The notes: generated by a model from the letters alone, not told the origin. Numbered from the stretch's first letter, positions 46,702 through 58,169 are shown. The stretch is DNA of 64,000 nucleotides from Leclercia pneumoniae (GCF_017348915.1 NZ_CP071383.1:2542001-2606000); one strand, 5' to 3'. Program-made: numbers and translations.

Positions 46702-46717
46702 CTGTTGATTCACCTTG

Positions 46718-47590
46718 TCAGAAGGGCTCCCAGGTAGCAAACAGGCTGACCATCGCCAGCACCAACGCCCCCAGCACAACCTCAGTCTGCGTCATTCTGA
46801 TAAAAAACTGTTGCGCAGGCCCATGATGAGCAGTAAAACGCGGAACCAGAACATACCGGTTCACCAGCGCAATTGCCACCATCAACGCCACCAGCGCACA
46901 TTTCAACAAAAGCATTTTTCCCCAGTCGCTGTTCAGGGGATTGGTCCAGCCCTGGATAAGCAGTACATTATTCACACCGCTTATCACCACCCCGGCAACG
47001 GCATAGTGGCCATAACGGGAAAAACGCATCATGGTATGGATAGCTGCATTTTGCCAGCGTCCGCGCGTCAGGCGCAGACAAAAAAGCAGCGGCAGTAAAC
47101 TGCCAACCCAACTGGCGGCGCAAAGCAGATGCAGGGCATGATTAATGCGTTGCGCTAACCCTGTCGCACCGTCGTTCATCGCCGAATGACCCGTTCCGGC
47201 CAGTAACACAAACTGCGCGCAAGCCAACAGTAGCAGTAAACGTGGACCACTTCGGGGCTCCAGCCAGGCGATACAGGCGGTAATAACGGCCAGCAAAATC
47301 TGCCATAACCAGACTCGACCAAACTGCGTGCTGGCCACTGCCTGCCAAATATCGGGACGTAACACATCTTGCCAGCCATTCCCCATTAGCCCACCCTGCA
47401 GCATCATCATGAGCAGCGCCGAAATGGCACTCACTAATACCGCATATTTCTGCTGGCGCGCAAAGCGACGGGTCATAAGCCGACGCAGCGACGAGGGTGC
47501 CAGCCATGCGCTGTAGAGCGCATTGCCGAACAGCATCATCAATGCGGCAAAATGGATAAAGCGCAGGGTGACGTAGCAGAGCCCCAGCAT
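46718..47590 (-). CDS. yebZ: CopD-family inner-membrane protein YebZ
   Basis: The protein is 290 residues, the same as E. coli, with about eight membrane helices; His and Met residues near membrane faces ([42 protein letters not shown]) fit CopD/YcnJ copper-import proteins. It is predicted to pass copper across the inner membrane with the CopC-like YobA. It starts directly after yobA (1-bp gap) and leads into yebY, so the three form an operon. Confidence 0.93.
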   Translation of the reverse strand: MLGLCYVTLRFIHFAALMMLFGNALYSAWLAPSSLRRLMTRRFARQQKYAVLVSAISALLMMMLQGGLMGNGWQDVLRPDIWQAVASTQFGRVWLWQILLAVITACIAWLEPRSGPRLLLLLACAQFVLLAGTGHSAMNDGATGLAQRINHALHLLCAASWVGSLLPLLFCLRLTRGRWQNAAIHTMMRFSRYGHYAVAGVVISGVNNVLLIQGWTNPLNSDWGKMLLLKCALVALMVAIALVNRYVLVPRFTAHHGPAQQFFIRMTQTEVVLGALVLAMVSLFATWEPF

Positions 47591-47591
47591 C

Positions 47592-47957
47592 TTATTTCAC
47601 GCTAAAGCGGTAGCTGCCTTTTGTCTTATGGCCATCCACCGAGACCACATGCCAGTCCACCTTATAGCTGCCAGGCTTCAGGGGGGTTTCGAGCGGTACA
47701 ATCAACTGAGTGTGATCCTTCTCGTTGCGTTTGATGGCGCCGGTTTTAATAATTTGCTCTTTATCCCCCGTCACCGAGACGCCACTAAAACCGGTCTCAA
47801 CCCCTTCGGAAAAGTTCAGGGTCAGGGCCTGCGGTGCGGCAGTTACGGCTGCATCGGCGGCGGGATACTGGTGTTTAAGGTGCGCGTGGGCAAAAACGGC
47901 GGGGGCCGTCAAGGCCGCGAGCAAAACCAGCGCGGTGCGAAAAGCGGTGTGTGCCAT
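47592..47957 (-). CDS. yobA: CopC-family periplasmic protein YobA
   Basis: The protein is 121 residues from the ATG at 47957 (AAGGA 9 nt upstream). The signal peptide ends at VFA-H, so the mature protein begins with His as in CopC, where the N-terminal His binds Cu(II). The CopC beta-barrel has [20 protein letters not shown] and [19 protein letters not shown]. It is the first gene of yobA-yebZ-yebY and divergent from holE. Confidence 0.94.
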   Translation of the reverse strand: MAHTAFRTALVLLAALTAPAVFAHAHLKHQYPAADAAVTAAPQALTLNFSEGVETGFSGVSVTGDKEQIIKTGAIKRNEKDHTQLIVPLETPLKPGSYKVDWHVVSVDGHKTKGSYRFSVK

Positions 47958-48094
47958 AATGAGCATTCCTTTTGGTTATGACTGTTTGATAAAGAATAAC
48001 GCTCTATAATGCTTGCGTCGAGGATCATCCCATCCGGGCTTGCCAGCAGCCCAATCTGCAGGTAACGTTGCCCCGCAATATAAAGGAGACGGAT

Positions 48095-48325
48095 ATGCAA
48101 ACCAATCTCGCCGCCCTCCCGCAGGAGGAGATGGACAAAGTGAATGTCGATTTAGCTGCGGCCGGCGTCGCGTTTAAAGAGCGCTACAATATGCCCATCG
48201 TGGCCGAAGTTGTAGAGCGTGAACAACCCGCCCACCTGCGTGACTGGTTCCGTGAGCGCCTGATTGCGCACCGCTTGAGCTCTGTCAATCTCTCCCGCCT
48301 CCCCTGGGAGCCGAAAGTTAAATAA
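48095..48325 (+). CDS. holE: DNA polymerase III subunit theta
   Basis: The protein is 76 residues from the ATG at 48095 (GGAGACGGAT upstream), the E. coli length. The three-helix theta fold is recognisable in [20 protein letters not shown] and [13 protein letters not shown]. It binds the epsilon proofreading subunit in the core of DNA polymerase III and mildly stabilises it. In E. coli, yobB follows; here yobB is absent and a hairpin-rich gap leads to exoX. Confidence 0.95.
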   Translation: MQTNLAALPQEEMDKVNVDLAAAGVAFKERYNMPIVAEVVEREQPAHLRDWFRERLIAHRLSSVNLSRLPWEPKVK

Positions 48326-48649
48326 GTATTTCCTTATACTGAGTATGCAGAATACAAGGCACCTGATGACAGAGGGGCTTACTGGATCTTTGCAACCAGG
48401 TGCATAAGGAAATCAGGATATCTCACCGGCTAATCGCCACGACCTGGTATCCCCCTCAGCATCATCGGGGAGTGGTTACTCCCCTCGTTCGTCATCATTT
48501 AATGAACCAGCCGTTCAGGGCACTGCCCTCTCTGGTCTGTTTTCCATAACAGAGCCGCAGGTGATGCTCTGCCCCGCCGCTTTACGGCTCAGGGTTGGCA
48601 AGGGGATATCATTCCATTACGCTAAGCGTTTTAGGGCCAGGAGAGCGCC
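48326..48649. other. hairpin-rich noncoding gap between holE and exoX
   Basis: No open frame with coding character. The segment holds consecutive inverted repeats: GCACCTG...CAGGTGC (about 48359-48401), GGGGAGT/ACTCCCC (48467-48484), a nested ACCAG(AGGGC/GCCCT)CTGGT (48506-48536), CTGTT/AACAG (48537-48552) and GCCG/CGGC near 48576-48588. An ATACTGAGTAT motif lies near the 5' end. E. coli has yobB here. It could be a structured exoX leader or an independent RNA; I do not recognise a family. Confidence 0.4.
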
Positions 48650-49312
48650 ATGTTACGCGTCATCGATACCGAAACCTGCGATTTACAGGGTGGGATAGTA
48701 GAAGTGGCTTCTGTCGACGTTGTAAACGGGCAGATCGTCAACCCCATGAGCCATCTGGTGCGTCCAGACCGGCCCATCAGCCCGCAGGCCATGGCAATCC
48801 ATCGCATCACGGAGTCGATGGTCGCGGATAAGCCCTGGATTGAAGAGGTGATCCCGTTTTATCACGGCAGCCCGTGGTACGTAGCGCATAACGCCAGTTT
48901 TGACCGTCGCGTGTTACCGGAAATGCCCGGCGAGTGGATCTGCACCATGAAACTGGCGCGTCGCCTGTGGCCAGGTATTAAATACAGCAATATGGCGCTC
49001 TATAAATCCCGTAAGCTAAGCGTGAAAACGCCGGAAGGGTTACATCATCACCGGGCTTTATATGACTGCTATATTACGGCCGCATTGCTGATTGATATCA
49101 TGAACACCACGGGCTGGACGCCGGACGAGATGGTCACCATTACCGGCCGCCCCGCCCTGTTAACCACCTTTACCTTTGGTAAATACCGTGGAAAACCGGT
49201 CGCAGAAGTGGCGGATAAAGATCCGGGCTATCTCCGCTGGTTATACAACAATCTGGATCGGATGAGCCCGGAACTGCGTCTGACCTTAAAACACTATCTT
49301 GGCGAAGCCTAA
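48650..49312 (+). CDS. exoX: exodeoxyribonuclease X
   Basis: The protein is 220 residues, as in E. coli. DEDDh exonuclease motifs are [20 protein letters not shown] (D6, E8), [18 protein letters not shown] and [15 protein letters not shown], with a C-terminal extension [20 protein letters not shown]. It is a 3'-5' exonuclease on ss and ds DNA acting in mismatch repair excision and UV repair. It overlaps the convergent ptrB stop by 4 nt. Confidence 0.95.
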   Translation: MLRVIDTETCDLQGGIVEVASVDVVNGQIVNPMSHLVRPDRPISPQAMAIHRITESMVADKPWIEEVIPFYHGSPWYVAHNASFDRRVLPEMPGEWICTMKLARRLWPGIKYSNMALYKSRKLSVKTPEGLHHHRALYDCYITAALLIDIMNTTGWTPDEMVTITGRPALLTTFTFGKYRGKPVAEVADKDPGYLRWLYNNLDRMSPELRLTLKHYLGEA

Positions 49313-51369
49313 TCGGCCTCCCGGCCTGTCAGCGTCCCCTGTGCCAGGCCGATGATGAACGCATACTCCAGGGCTACCCCTTCGTACGATTTAAAGCGTC
49401 CCGATTTACCGCCATGTCCAGCGTCCATATCCGTACAGAGCAACAGCAGGTTATCGTCTGTCTTCAGCTCTCTCAGCTTCGCCACCCACTTAGCCGGCTC
49501 CCAGTACTGAACCTGAGAGTCGTGCAGCCCGGTAGTCACCAGCATATGCGGATAGGCCTTAGCCTCGACGTTGTCATAGGGGCTGTACTCTTTCATGTAA
49601 CGGTAATAGGTTTCATCCTGCGGATTCCCCCACTCTTCAAATTCGCCAATCGTAAGGGGAATAGATTCATCCAGCATGGTGGTCAGCACATCAACAAACG
49701 GCACCTGCGCAACCACGCCTTTGAACAGTTCAGGGCGTTGATTAATCACGGTCCCCATTAACATACCGCCGGCGCTGCCGCCCATCGCAAAACACTGCTC
49801 CCGATCGCCGTAGCCCTGAGCCAGCAGCCCTTCGCAGACGTCCAGATAGTCATTGAAAGTGTTTTTCTTCTTCAGGAATTTGCCATCTTCATACCAGTGC
49901 TGCCCGAGCTCACCGCCACCGCGTATATGAGCGATAGCATAGACAAAGCCGCGATCGAGCAGGCTTAAGCGGCTTCCGCTGAAGTCGGCGTCGATGCTGG
50001 AACCATACGAACCATAGCCGTAAATCAGGATGGGATTTTTACCGGGCTGGAAGTGCTGCTTATGGTAGACCAGCGATACCGGCACTTCACTGCCGTCGCG
50101 AGCCACTATCCAGACGTGTTCACTGCGGTAATTTTCAGCATTGAAGCCCTTAACTTCAGCCTGCTTAAGCACCTTGCGTTCCCCGGTATCCATATCCAGT
50201 TCAAACAAGGTGTCAGGCGTGGTCATCGATGAATAACCGTAACGCAGGCGCGAAGTCTCCGCCTCAGGGTTATAACCGATCCAGGTCACATAGGCCGGAT
50301 CGTCAAACGCAATGCCGATCACCTCGCGAGTTTTGCGGTTGATCTGGCGAATACTGGTCAGCCCACGCTGGCGCTCCTCAACGACAAGCCAGTCGGTGAA
50401 AAGGGTAAACCCTTCCAGCATCACCTGCTCCCGCGCCGGGATCAGCACCTCCCACTTACGCTCATCGCGTACCCGGGTTTTGTAGAGACCAAAGTTTTTC
50501 CCTTCCCGATTCGATCGCAAATAGAAGGTGTGCTGGAAATGGTCAAGGCTGTATTCATGATCCTTGCGTCGGGGCAGGAAGCAGAGCGGCTGCGCGTCGG
50601 GCAATTCGGCATCCAGCAGCAACACTTCTGTGGTGGTCGCGCTGGCCAGAAAGATAATGATGTAGTGCTTCGAGGTGGTTTTATGCAGGCTAACGTAAAA
50701 CGTTTCGTCTTTCTCTTCATACACCAGTTCGTCGGTGGCCGCAGGTGTACCGACGGTATGACGCCACACCTGATAAGGCAGCAGCGTTGTAGCATGTTTT
50801 TTAACGTAGTACACCGTTTCGGAATCGTTCGCCCAGACAAAATCTGGCGAGACATTATCCAGCATTTCCGGATACCAGTTACCGCTCTCCAGATTGCGAA
50901 AACGCAGGCCATACTGACGCCGTGAGAGGTAATCTTCTGCCAGAGCCATAATGGTGTTGTCTGGCGAGATGCCCATGCCACCCAGGGTGTAAAACTCGCT
51001 GTGCGCCGCACGCTTGTTGGCATCCAGCAGCGTTTCCCACTCTTCCCATTCAGCGCAAAGCACCGACTGACGCTGATAAATGGCGTACTCATTGCCCGGT
51101 TCATAGACGTGACGGTATCGGTAGCCGTTTCTGCTCCACGGCGCAGAGACATCCCGCTGCGGTACGCGTTCTACCATCTCGCTGAGAAGGCGATCCTGGA
51201 GCGCCTGTTGTGAGGCCATGACCTTACGGCCATAGTCATTTTCCTGGTGCAGATAATCCAGCACTTGCGGTTGCGAACGATTATCGTCCCGCAACCAGTA
51301 GTAGTTGTCGATACGCGTATCACCGTGGGCGGTGATCGCGTGAGGAATACGGCGGGCTTTCGGTGGCAT
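49309..51369 (-). CDS. ptrB: oligopeptidase B (protease II)
   Basis: The protein is 686 residues, as in E. coli. It belongs to the prolyl-oligopeptidase S9A family: an N-terminal beta-propeller (about 75-400) gates a C-terminal alpha/beta hydrolase with the catalytic Ser in [16 protein letters not shown], an Asp in [14 protein letters not shown] and the His in [12 protein letters not shown]. It cleaves small peptides after Arg or Lys in the cytoplasm. It is convergent with exoX. Confidence 0.96.
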   Translation of the reverse strand: MPPKARRIPHAITAHGDTRIDNYYWLRDDNRSQPQVLDYLHQENDYGRKVMASQQALQDRLLSEMVERVPQRDVSAPWSRNGYRYRHVYEPGNEYAIYQRQSVLCAEWEEWETLLDANKRAAHSEFYTLGGMGISPDNTIMALAEDYLSRRQYGLRFRNLESGNWYPEMLDNVSPDFVWANDSETVYYVKKHATTLLPYQVWRHTVGTPAATDELVYEEKDETFYVSLHKTTSKHYIIIFLASATTTEVLLLDAELPDAQPLCFLPRRKDHEYSLDHFQHTFYLRSNREGKNFGLYKTRVRDERKWEVLIPAREQVMLEGFTLFTDWLVVEERQRGLTSIRQINRKTREVIGIAFDDPAYVTWIGYNPEAETSRLRYGYSSMTTPDTLFELDMDTGERKVLKQAEVKGFNAENYRSEHVWIVARDGSEVPVSLVYHKQHFQPGKNPILIYGYGSYGSSIDADFSGSRLSLLDRGFVYAIAHIRGGGELGQHWYEDGKFLKKKNTFNDYLDVCEGLLAQGYGDREQCFAMGGSAGGMLMGTVINQRPELFKGVVAQVPFVDVLTTMLDESIPLTIGEFEEWGNPQDETYYRYMKEYSPYDNVEAKAYPHMLVTTGLHDSQVQYWEPAKWVAKLRELKTDDNLLLLCTDMDAGHGGKSGRFKSYEGVALEYAFIIGLAQGTLTGREAD

Positions 51370-51458
51370 GACGATTTTATTCTTCTGCGATTAACACCCT
51401 ATAAGGTTGGCAAATCACACGAATGATGCAAGCGAAACGCGCAGTCATGCACAAAAAT

Positions 51459-52109
51459 TTATCCCGGTAGTGCCTGTTTCTGCTGCTTTATATCCTGTTC
51501 AATGCCCTCCCGAACCTCCTGCGGGATCTTTAACGCATCGCCCAGCGCATTCAGATAGCTGCGCTCCATAAAATGGTCGATGTCGATGGCGGCACAGCTC
51601 AGGAAGTAGACCTCCAGCGCCTCTTCCTCGTTTTTGACCCCCTGGGCCAGGCGTGCGGGATCAAGAGGTTGTTCAATGGCGCGTGCGACCAGGGCCCGGC
51701 CCTGCTCTTCCACGCCTGCTTCACGCATCTGCTGCTCGATTGCGGCACGTTCGGTCGCATCAATATGTCCGTCGCTTTTTGCGGCAAACACCAGCGCAAG
51801 AATAAGGCGCTCACTGCGTTCATCGAGGGAGGATGACTGTTGACCAAACTGCGGCTCATCCTGATGCGCCCCTCGAATTTTGTCCTTATATTTATTCCAC
51901 AGCACCGTACCAGCAACCGCTCCGCCCCCGGCCAATAACGCACCGGTGCCATATTTAGTCAGCAATTTTCGGGATGATTTATTAGCGACCAACAGGCCGG
52001 CAAGCCCGCCCAACGCGCCGGGTACCAGCAATTTACTCAGCCCTTCACCCGAGCCGTTCGATGACTTCTGACCCAACATAGACTGTATTTGATTCAACCA
52101 GTTCGACAT
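51459..52109 (-). CDS. yebE: inner-membrane DUF533 protein YebE
   Basis: The protein is 216 residues (E. coli 219). The N-terminal Gly/Ala-rich helices ([40 protein letters not shown]) form membrane segments, and the C-terminal TerB-like helical domain has [20 protein letters not shown]. The function is unknown; strongly CpxR-induced in E. coli. It is tandem with yebF. Confidence 0.92.
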   Translation of the reverse strand: MSNWLNQIQSMLGQKSSNGSGEGLSKLLVPGALGGLAGLLVANKSSRKLLTKYGTGALLAGGGAVAGTVLWNKYKDKIRGAHQDEPQFGQQSSSLDERSERLILALVFAAKSDGHIDATERAAIEQQMREAGVEEQGRALVARAIEQPLDPARLAQGVKNEEEALEVYFLSCAAIDIDHFMERSYLNALGDALKIPQEVREGIEQDIKQQKQALPG

Positions 52110-52201
52110 GATTCCCCTCGCATTTTAGTTCATCAATTTCACAGCCTAAGCGAGGGGATGTCAGGAAATGTCTGCGGCATAAAAAGAAGCGAAAATTCAT
52201 A

Positions 52202-52549
52202 TTACTGCGCGACGTACTGCGCGCTGCCGGCTGCGCAATCAATTTTTACCTGATAATGAATATCGGCGCTTTTACCGCGCACCGTCAGCGGCACGGTCCA
52301 GTGGTTATCCTGACTTTTGACCTGTTGCGGATTGATCCATGCGACCGGATCGGCCTGCCCCAGCTTCTGTTGATCGTCTGCCCAGCGGACAATACGATTT
52401 TGCAGGTAATCCCGTTTTACGCTGGCGGCGATACCTTCCGCATTTTGCCCTTCACAGGCAGGAAATTTCACCGTTTTCTCACTTTTTGCCTGCGCGCCGG
52501 CGCTGGCGACCAGTAGCGCGACGACCATTACGCCCCCTGTTTTGTTCAT
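52202..52549 (-). CDS. yebF: secreted protein YebF
   Basis: The protein is 115 residues (E. coli 118). The signal peptide ([14 protein letters not shown]) is followed by a cystatin-like domain with two Cys (PACEG, KIDCAAG) forming the known disulfide and the conserved [20 protein letters not shown]. In E. coli it reaches the medium by outer-membrane porins. In E. coli yebG lies between yebF and purT; here it is absent. Confidence 0.93.
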   Translation of the reverse strand: MNKTGGVMVVALLVASAGAQAKSEKTVKFPACEGQNAEGIAASVKRDYLQNRIVRWADDQQKLGQADPVAWINPQQVKSQDNHWTVPLTVRGKSADIHYQVKIDCAAGSAQYVAQ

Positions 52550-52649
52550 GCTCTTCTCCTGTGATTTAACACATTGACAAGCATGGACTAAAAATAGGGC
52601 TTTGCCAGTAACGCGCTGTAACAGAGGCAGATTCTGTAACAGAAGACAG

Positions 52650-52665
52650 ACGCAAACGTTTTCGT
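52650..52665. promoter_or_regulatory. PurR operator of purT
   Basis: ACGCAAACGTTTTCGT is a perfect match to the PurR consensus. It ends 33 bp before the purT ATG and overlaps the probable promoter (TTTATACTG follows at once). Confidence 0.9.
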
Positions 52666-52698
52666 TTATACTGCGCGCAACTTTTTCAGGGGGATGTT

Positions 52699-53877
52699 AT
52701 GACTCGTTTAGGTACTGCGCTGCGTCCGGCAGCCACGCGTGTAATGCTGTTAGGCTCCGGTGAGTTGGGAAAAGAGGTCGCCATTGAGTGCCAGCGTCTG
52801 GGAATTGAAGTTATAGCGGTCGATCGTTATCCCGATGCGCCCGCCATGCACCTCGCGCATCGCTCGCACGTCATTAACATGCTCGACGGCGATGCCCTGC
52901 GGGGCCTGATTGCTAAAGAGAAACCGCATTTTGTGGTTCCCGAGATCGAAGCCATCGCGACCGACACCCTGCTGGCGCTTGAGGCCGAAGGCCAGCGCGT
53001 GGTGCCCTGCGCTCGCGCCGCGAAATTGACCATGAACCGTGAGGGCATCCGTCGGCTGGCCGCCGAAGAGCTGGCGATCCCCACCTCCAGCTACCGTTTT
53101 GCCGACAGCAAAGAGGCCTTTTTACAGGCGGTGAACGAGATTGGCTACCCGTGCATCATTAAGCCCGTGATGAGCTCTTCTGGCAAAGGCCAAAGCTTTA
53201 TCCGTACGGCTGAACAGCTCGATGCGGCCTGGGATTACGCGCAACAGGGTGGTCGCGCGGGAGCCGGACGGGTGATTGTTGAGGGCGTTGTGAAGTTTGA
53301 TTTTGAAATCACGCTGCTTACCGTCAGCGCCGTCGACGGGGTGCACTTCTGCGATTCTATTGGTCATCGTCAGGAAGATGGCGATTACCGCGAGTCCTGG
53401 CAGCCACAGCAGATGAGTCCTCTGGCGCTGGAGCGCGCGCAGGAGATCGCCCGCAAAACCGTCTTAGCCCTGGGCGGTTATGGTCTGTTTGGCGTGGAGC
53501 TGTTTGTCTGCGGCGATGAGGTGATCTTTAGCGAGGTCTCCCCTCGCCCGCATGATACCGGCATGGTGACACTGATATCGCAAGATCTGTCCGAGTTTGC
53601 GCTGCACGTGCGTGCTTTCCTCGGCCTGCCGGTGGGCGGAATTCGTCAGTACGGCCCGGCGGCATCGGCGGTGATTTTGCCTCAGCTTACCAGCCAGAAT
53701 GTCATTTTCGACCATCTCGACGACGCGGTCGGTGCCGGTTTGCAGCTTCGTCTGTTCGGCAAGCCCGACATCGACGGATCCCGTCGCCTGGGGATGGCGC
53801 TGGCGACCGGCGAGACCCTTGACGACGCGGTTACACGGGCGAAAGCCGCTGCCAGCGCGGTGAAAGTGGAAGGATAA
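52699..53877 (+). CDS. purT: formate-dependent GAR transformylase (PurT)
   Basis: The protein is 392 residues, as in E. coli. It is an ATP-grasp enzyme that uses formate and ATP to formylate glycinamide ribonucleotide in purine synthesis. The N-terminal Rossmann-like domain ([20 protein letters not shown]), the ATP-grasp loop ([14 protein letters not shown]) and the metal site ([20 protein letters not shown]) are intact. It is controlled by the PurR box upstream and ends in a terminator shared with eda. Confidence 0.97.
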   Translation: MTRLGTALRPAATRVMLLGSGELGKEVAIECQRLGIEVIAVDRYPDAPAMHLAHRSHVINMLDGDALRGLIAKEKPHFVVPEIEAIATDTLLALEAEGQRVVPCARAAKLTMNREGIRRLAAEELAIPTSSYRFADSKEAFLQAVNEIGYPCIIKPVMSSSGKGQSFIRTAEQLDAAWDYAQQGGRAGAGRVIVEGVVKFDFEITLLTVSAVDGVHFCDSIGHRQEDGDYRESWQPQQMSPLALERAQEIARKTVLALGGYGLFGVELFVCGDEVIFSEVSPRPHDTGMVTLISQDLSEFALHVRAFLGLPVGGIRQYGPAASAVILPQLTSQNVIFDHLDDAVGAGLQLRLFGKPDIDGSRRLGMALATGETLDDAVTRAKAAASAVKVEG

Positions 53878-53907
53878 AAAAAACGGGCCTGATGGCCCGT
53901 TTTTTTA
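53876..53907. terminator. bidirectional terminator between purT and eda
   Basis: AAAAAACGGGCC / GGCCCGTTTTTTT with a 4-nt loop. Confidence 0.9.
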
Positions 53908-53921
53908 TGCTCTGACAGCGA

Positions 53922-54563
53922 TTACTGCTGCGCACCCTCAACGGCTTCGCGCGCCAGTTTGGTGATACGATCCCAGTCACCCGCTTCCAGTGCATCAGCA
54001 GGAACCAGCCATGAGCCACCGATACAAAGCACGCTTTTCAGCGCCAGGTAGTCACGGTAGTTGGCTGGAGAGATACCGCCGGTTGGGCAGAAACGAACCT
54101 GAGAGAATGGACCCGCAATTGCCTGCAGCGCTTTGGTGCCGCCGTTCGCTTCCGCCGGGAAGAATTTGAACTCTTTCAGACCGTAGTCCATGCCCAGCAT
54201 CAGCTCGGAGACGGTGCTGATCCCAGGAATCAGAGGAATAGTGCCTTCGGTTGCTGCTTTCAGCAGCGGCTCAGTCAGGCCCGGGCTGATAGCAAACTGC
54301 GCACCGGCTTCGGTGACGTCGGCCAGTTGCTGCGGGTTCAGTACGGTACCTGCGCCAATGATCGCCTCGGGCACTTCTTTCGCAATGGCACGGATCGCAT
54401 CCATCGCGCATGCGGTACGCAGGGTCACTTCCAGCACACGTACGCCGCCAGCGACCAGGGCTTTCGCCATCGGTACGGCATGTTCCAGTTTGTGCACCAC
54501 AATTACCGGCACAACCGGGCCCGTTTTCAGGATTGCTTCTGCACTTGTTTTCCAGTTTTTCAT
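53922..54563 (-). CDS. eda: KDPG/KHG aldolase
   Basis: The protein is 213 residues, as in E. coli. Class I aldolase: the Schiff-base Lys is in [12 protein letters not shown] (K133 by homology) and the catalytic Glu in VLEVTLRT. It splits 2-keto-3-deoxy-6-phosphogluconate to pyruvate and glyceraldehyde 3-phosphate, the last Entner-Doudoroff step, and also handles KDPG from hexuronates. It is 39 bp downstream of edd in the edd-eda operon. Confidence 0.97.
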   Translation of the reverse strand: MKNWKTSAEAILKTGPVVPVIVVHKLEHAVPMAKALVAGGVRVLEVTLRTACAMDAIRAIAKEVPEAIIGAGTVLNPQQLADVTEAGAQFAISPGLTEPLLKAATEGTIPLIPGISTVSELMLGMDYGLKEFKFFPAEANGGTKALQAIAGPFSQVRFCPTGGISPANYRDYLALKSVLCIGGSWLVPADALEAGDWDRITKLAREAVEGAQQ

Positions 54564-54602
54564 CAGAGTTTTTCTCTCGCCAGATCGATAATTCTTGTCG
54601 TC

Positions 54603-56414
54603 TTAAAACGTAATACAGGTCGCGCCCTGCTCCGCGCCGGAGAGTTTCTCGCGCAGCGCGCTGAACATTTCGCGCCCTGTGCCCACGCGCGATGCGCTCA
54701 GGTCAGGAATATGCGGCTTGCGTGCGGCAAGCACGTCTTCATCCACCAATAAGGTCAACTCACCGGTCTGGCCGTTTACGCGGATGATGTCGCCATCGTA
54801 AACCTTCGCCAACAGACCACCGTCATAAGCTTCCGGGGTGACGTGGATAGCTGAAGGCACTTTACCTGATGCGCCGGAGAGGCGTCCATCGGTTACTAAC
54901 GCAATTTTGAAACAGCGGTCCAATAATACACCAAGTGGCGGCATAAGTTTATGTAATTCTGGCATCCCGTTCGCCTTTGGCCCCTGATGGCGTACCACCA
55001 CCACGCAGTCTCTATCCAGCAGACCAGCCTCGAAAGCAGGCAATACATCATGCTGGCTTTCAAAGACCACCGCGGGGGCTTCGATGATCTGGTTTTCTAC
55101 CGGCACCGCAGAGGTTTTCATCACCGCCCGGCCCAGATTCCCACTCAGCACTTTAGTACCGCCGTGGAGAGAGAACGGTTTTTCGATAGTGGCAATGACG
55201 TTTTCATCCAGCGACGCGGCTGCGCCGTCGCGCCAGTCCAGCTCGCCATTATTCAGCCAGGGCTCCAGGGTGTAGCGCGTCAGGCCAAAGCCTGCCACGG
55301 TGTTGACGTCTTCATGCAGCAGGCCACCTTTCAGCAGCTCACGCATTAGCACCGGTACGCCGCCCGCGGCCTGGAAGTGGTTAATATCTGCCGGGCCGTT
55401 CGGGTAGAGGCGAGCCATCAGCGGCACCACTTCAGAGAGTTCGGAGAAGTCATCCCAGTTAATCAGGATACCTGCCGCCCGCGCCATCGCCACCAGGTGC
55501 ATGGTGTGGTTGGTGGAGCCACCGGTTGCCAGCAGGGCTACGATCCCGTTCACCACCACTTTTTCATCGACCATTTTGCCCATCGGCATCCATTCGTTGC
55601 CGTTGCCGGTAAGACGCGTCACCTGACGGGCGGCGGCTTCAGTCAGAGCCTGCCGCAGAGGCGCATCCGGTTGAATGAAAGATGAGCCCGGAAGCTGCAT
55701 ACCCATGAACTCCACCACCATCTGGTTGGTGTTGGCGGTACCGTAGAAAGTGCAGGTCCCCGGTGCATGGTAGGAGGCCGCTTCCGCCTCCAGCAGCGCG
55801 GCACGATCGGCTTTGCCTTCTGCGTAGAGCTGACGGACGCGGACTTTTTCTTTATTAGGTAAGCCGCTGGCCATCGGGCCTGATGGCACGAAGATTGCCG
55901 GAAGGTGACCAAAAGAGAGCGCCGCCATCACCAGGCCCGGGACAATTTTATCGCACACGCCCAGATAGAGCGCGCCATCAAACATATTATGAGACAACCC
56001 TACCGCGGCGGACATGGCAATGACTTCACGGCTCAGTAGCGACAGTTCCATACCGTCCTGCCCCTGGGTTACACCATCACACATAGCCGGAACTCCGCCC
56101 GCAACCTGCCCCACCGCATTGGCGCTGTGCAGGGCTTTGCGAATGATATCCGGGTAGCGCTCGTAAGGCTGGTGAGCCGAGAGCATGTCGTTATAGGAGG
56201 TGATAATCGCGATATTGTTACGCAGCATGCTCTTCAGCGAGGCTTTGTCTTCCGGCTGACAGGCGGCAAAGCCGTGGGCCAGGTTGCCGCAGGCTAACTG
56301 CGAACGGTGTACCGTGTCACGCTTCGCCTGCTGGATGCGCGCGAGGTAGTCTGAACGGGTCTGTTTTGAGCGCTCAGCAATGCGTTGTGTTACCCGTAAC
56401 AATGTCGGATTCAT
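54603..56414 (-). CDS. edd: 6-phosphogluconate dehydratase
   Basis: The protein is 603 residues, as in E. coli, in the IlvD/Edd family. 4Fe-4S ligands are in [25 protein letters not shown] and [14 protein letters not shown]; further core motifs are [17 protein letters not shown] and [20 protein letters not shown]. It dehydrates 6-phosphogluconate to KDPG. It has a 190-bp or longer leader with a terminator-like hairpin and a GntR-type operator near the zwf stop. Confidence 0.97.
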   Translation of the reverse strand: MNPTLLRVTQRIAERSKQTRSDYLARIQQAKRDTVHRSQLACGNLAHGFAACQPEDKASLKSMLRNNIAIITSYNDMLSAHQPYERYPDIIRKALHSANAVGQVAGGVPAMCDGVTQGQDGMELSLLSREVIAMSAAVGLSHNMFDGALYLGVCDKIVPGLVMAALSFGHLPAIFVPSGPMASGLPNKEKVRVRQLYAEGKADRAALLEAEAASYHAPGTCTFYGTANTNQMVVEFMGMQLPGSSFIQPDAPLRQALTEAAARQVTRLTGNGNEWMPMGKMVDEKVVVNGIVALLATGGSTNHTMHLVAMARAAGILINWDDFSELSEVVPLMARLYPNGPADINHFQAAGGVPVLMRELLKGGLLHEDVNTVAGFGLTRYTLEPWLNNGELDWRDGAAASLDENVIATIEKPFSLHGGTKVLSGNLGRAVMKTSAVPVENQIIEAPAVVFESQHDVLPAFEAGLLDRDCVVVVRHQGPKANGMPELHKLMPPLGVLLDRCFKIALVTDGRLSGASGKVPSAIHVTPEAYDGGLLAKVYDGDIIRVNGQTGELTLLVDEDVLAARKPHIPDLSASRVGTGREMFSALREKLSGAEQGATCITF

Positions 56415-56534
56415 AGATGCTCCTCAATATTAATCTGTCCAGGCTCTGGGATTAACAAAGTGTTTCGCACTCTATAACATCGCGGAAACGCTTTATTGCC
56501 GGAGCTCAGGGGCAAAATCGCTTCCGGCAGTGTA

Positions 56535-56571
56535 ATAAAAAAAGCTCCGCGGGGAAATCCACGCGGAGCTT
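56535..56571 (-). terminator. zwf terminator or edd leader attenuator
   Basis: On the minus strand AAGCTCCGCG / CGCGGAGCTT with a 10-nt loop is followed by seven T. An outer inverted repeat GTGTAAT (56530-56536) and ATTACAC (56584-56590) encloses it; each arm is also a HexR half-site. It lies 37 bp beyond the GntR-like operator in the edd direction. Confidence 0.75.
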
Positions 56572-56607
56572 AAATGATTAAAAATTACACCGGGCCTGAG
56601 TTAGATC

Positions 56608-56623
56608 ATGTTACCGGTAAAAT
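56608..56623. promoter_or_regulatory. putative GntR operator controlling edd
   Basis: ATGTTACCGGTAAAAT differs at one position from the GntR consensus ATGTTACCGGTAACAT. It is only 24 bp beyond the zwf stop and overlaps a possible minus-strand promoter (TTGAGG, 16 bp, CATGAT). GntR relieves edd-eda in gluconate. Confidence 0.75.
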
Positions 56624-56646
56624 AACCCTCAAGGATTATCCTGACC

Positions 56647-58122
56647 TTACTCAAATTCGTTCCAGGAACGACCATCGCGCGTGATCATCGCCACAGAAGC
56701 GACCGGACCCCAGGTGCCCGCCTGATAAGGCTTCGGCGCGTCCTGATCGGCAGCCCAGGCTTCGGTGATGGAGTCGACCCACTTCCAGGCCTCTTCCACT
56801 TCATCGCGACGCACGAACAGCGCCTGGATACCCCGCATGGTTTCCAGCAGCAGACGCTCGTAAGCATCAGCCAGATGAGTTTCGTTGAAGGTTTCGGAGT
56901 AGCTCAGATCCAGCTTGGTAGTCTGCAGGTTGTGTTTGTGATCCAGACCCGGCACTTTGTTCAGAACCTGGATATCCACGCCTTCGTCCGGCTGCAGACG
57001 GATGGTCAGCTTGTTCTGCGGCAGCTCCTGCCAGGACTCTTTAAACAGGTTCAGCTCTGGGTTCTTGAAGTAAACCACCACTTCAGAACATTTGGTCGGC
57101 AGACGCTTACCGGTACGCAGGTAGAATGGCACACCGGCCCAACGCCAGTTGTCGATATCAACGCGGATCGCCACAAAGGTTTCGGTATTGCTGGATTTGT
57201 TGGCACCCTCTTCTTCCAGGTAGCCCGGCACTTTTTTACCCTGCGCAAAGCCTGCAGTGTACTGACCGCGTACGGTCTTCTCACGCACATTCGAGCGATC
57301 GATACGGCGCAGGGACTTCAGCACTTTCACTTTCTCGTCGCGAATATTGTCAGCAGAGAGATCGGACGGCGGCGACATGGCGATCATGCACAGAATTTGC
57401 AGCAGGTGGTTCTGGATCATGTCACGCATCTGACCAGCCTGGTCAAAGTAACCCCAGCGGCCTTCGATACCCACCTCTTCCGCCACGGTGATTTCCACGT
57501 GATCGATGGTGCGGTTATCCCAGTTGTTCGCAAACAGTGAGTTGGCAAAACGCAGCGCCAGCAGGTTCAGAACCGTCTCTTTACCCAGATAGTGGTCAAT
57601 ACGGTATACCTGACACTCTTCGAAGTATTCGCCTACCTGGTCGTTAATTTCGCGGGAGGTATCCAGCGACGTCCCCAGGGGTTTCTCCATCACAACGCGT
57701 GCTGGTTTGGCGTTCAGCTTCGCTTCGCCCAGCCCTTTGCAGATTGCACCAAAGGTGCTCGGCGGCATGGCAAAGTAGTTGATGGTAACGCGGTTTTGCT
57801 GGTCCAGCATCTCGCCCAGGCGGGTAAAGGATGCCGTGTCATTCACGTCCAGGTTGCAGAAATCAAGACGTCCGCTCAGCGTATCCCACAAACTTTCATC
57901 GATCTTCTCCTTCATGAAAGTTTCCAGCGCTTCGCGAACGACCCTGGTGTACTCCTCTTTATCCCAGTCCGCGCGACCGACGCCCAGGATACGGGTTTCC
58001 GGATGGATCTGGCCCGCTTTTTCCAGTTGATACAGGGAAGGCAGCAATTTACGGCGTGCAAGATCGCCTTTCGCGCCGAAAATGACCAGGTCACATGCCT
58101 GGGCTGTTTGCGTTACCGCCAT
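56647..58122 (-). CDS. zwf: glucose-6-phosphate dehydrogenase
   Basis: The protein is 491 residues from the ATG at 58122 (GAGGAGAATGAC upstream), the E. coli length. NADP-binding [20 protein letters not shown] and the catalytic RIDHYLGKE signature are intact. It oxidises glucose-6-phosphate to 6-phosphogluconolactone with NADP, feeding the pentose-phosphate and Entner-Doudoroff branches. A HexR operator lies 48 bp upstream and a mar/sox box about 104 bp upstream. Confidence 0.98.
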   Translation of the reverse strand: MAVTQTAQACDLVIFGAKGDLARRKLLPSLYQLEKAGQIHPETRILGVGRADWDKEEYTRVVREALETFMKEKIDESLWDTLSGRLDFCNLDVNDTASFTRLGEMLDQQNRVTINYFAMPPSTFGAICKGLGEAKLNAKPARVVMEKPLGTSLDTSREINDQVGEYFEECQVYRIDHYLGKETVLNLLALRFANSLFANNWDNRTIDHVEITVAEEVGIEGRWGYFDQAGQMRDMIQNHLLQILCMIAMSPPSDLSADNIRDEKVKVLKSLRRIDRSNVREKTVRGQYTAGFAQGKKVPGYLEEEGANKSSNTETFVAIRVDIDNWRWAGVPFYLRTGKRLPTKCSEVVVYFKNPELNLFKESWQELPQNKLTIRLQPDEGVDIQVLNKVPGLDHKHNLQTTKLDLSYSETFNETHLADAYERLLLETMRGIQALFVRRDEVEEAWKWVDSITEAWAADQDAPKPYQAGTWGPVASVAMITRDGRSWNEFE

Positions 58123-58169
58123 GTCATTCTCCTCAGTTGGATATGCTGGTGCTTTTGCCAGCATATCGT

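Noticed and set aside
52616-52643. LexA (SOS) box from the two CTGTAACAGA motifs
   Set aside because: LexA needs CTGT, eight bases, then ACAG; neither the single motif nor the pair has that spacing.
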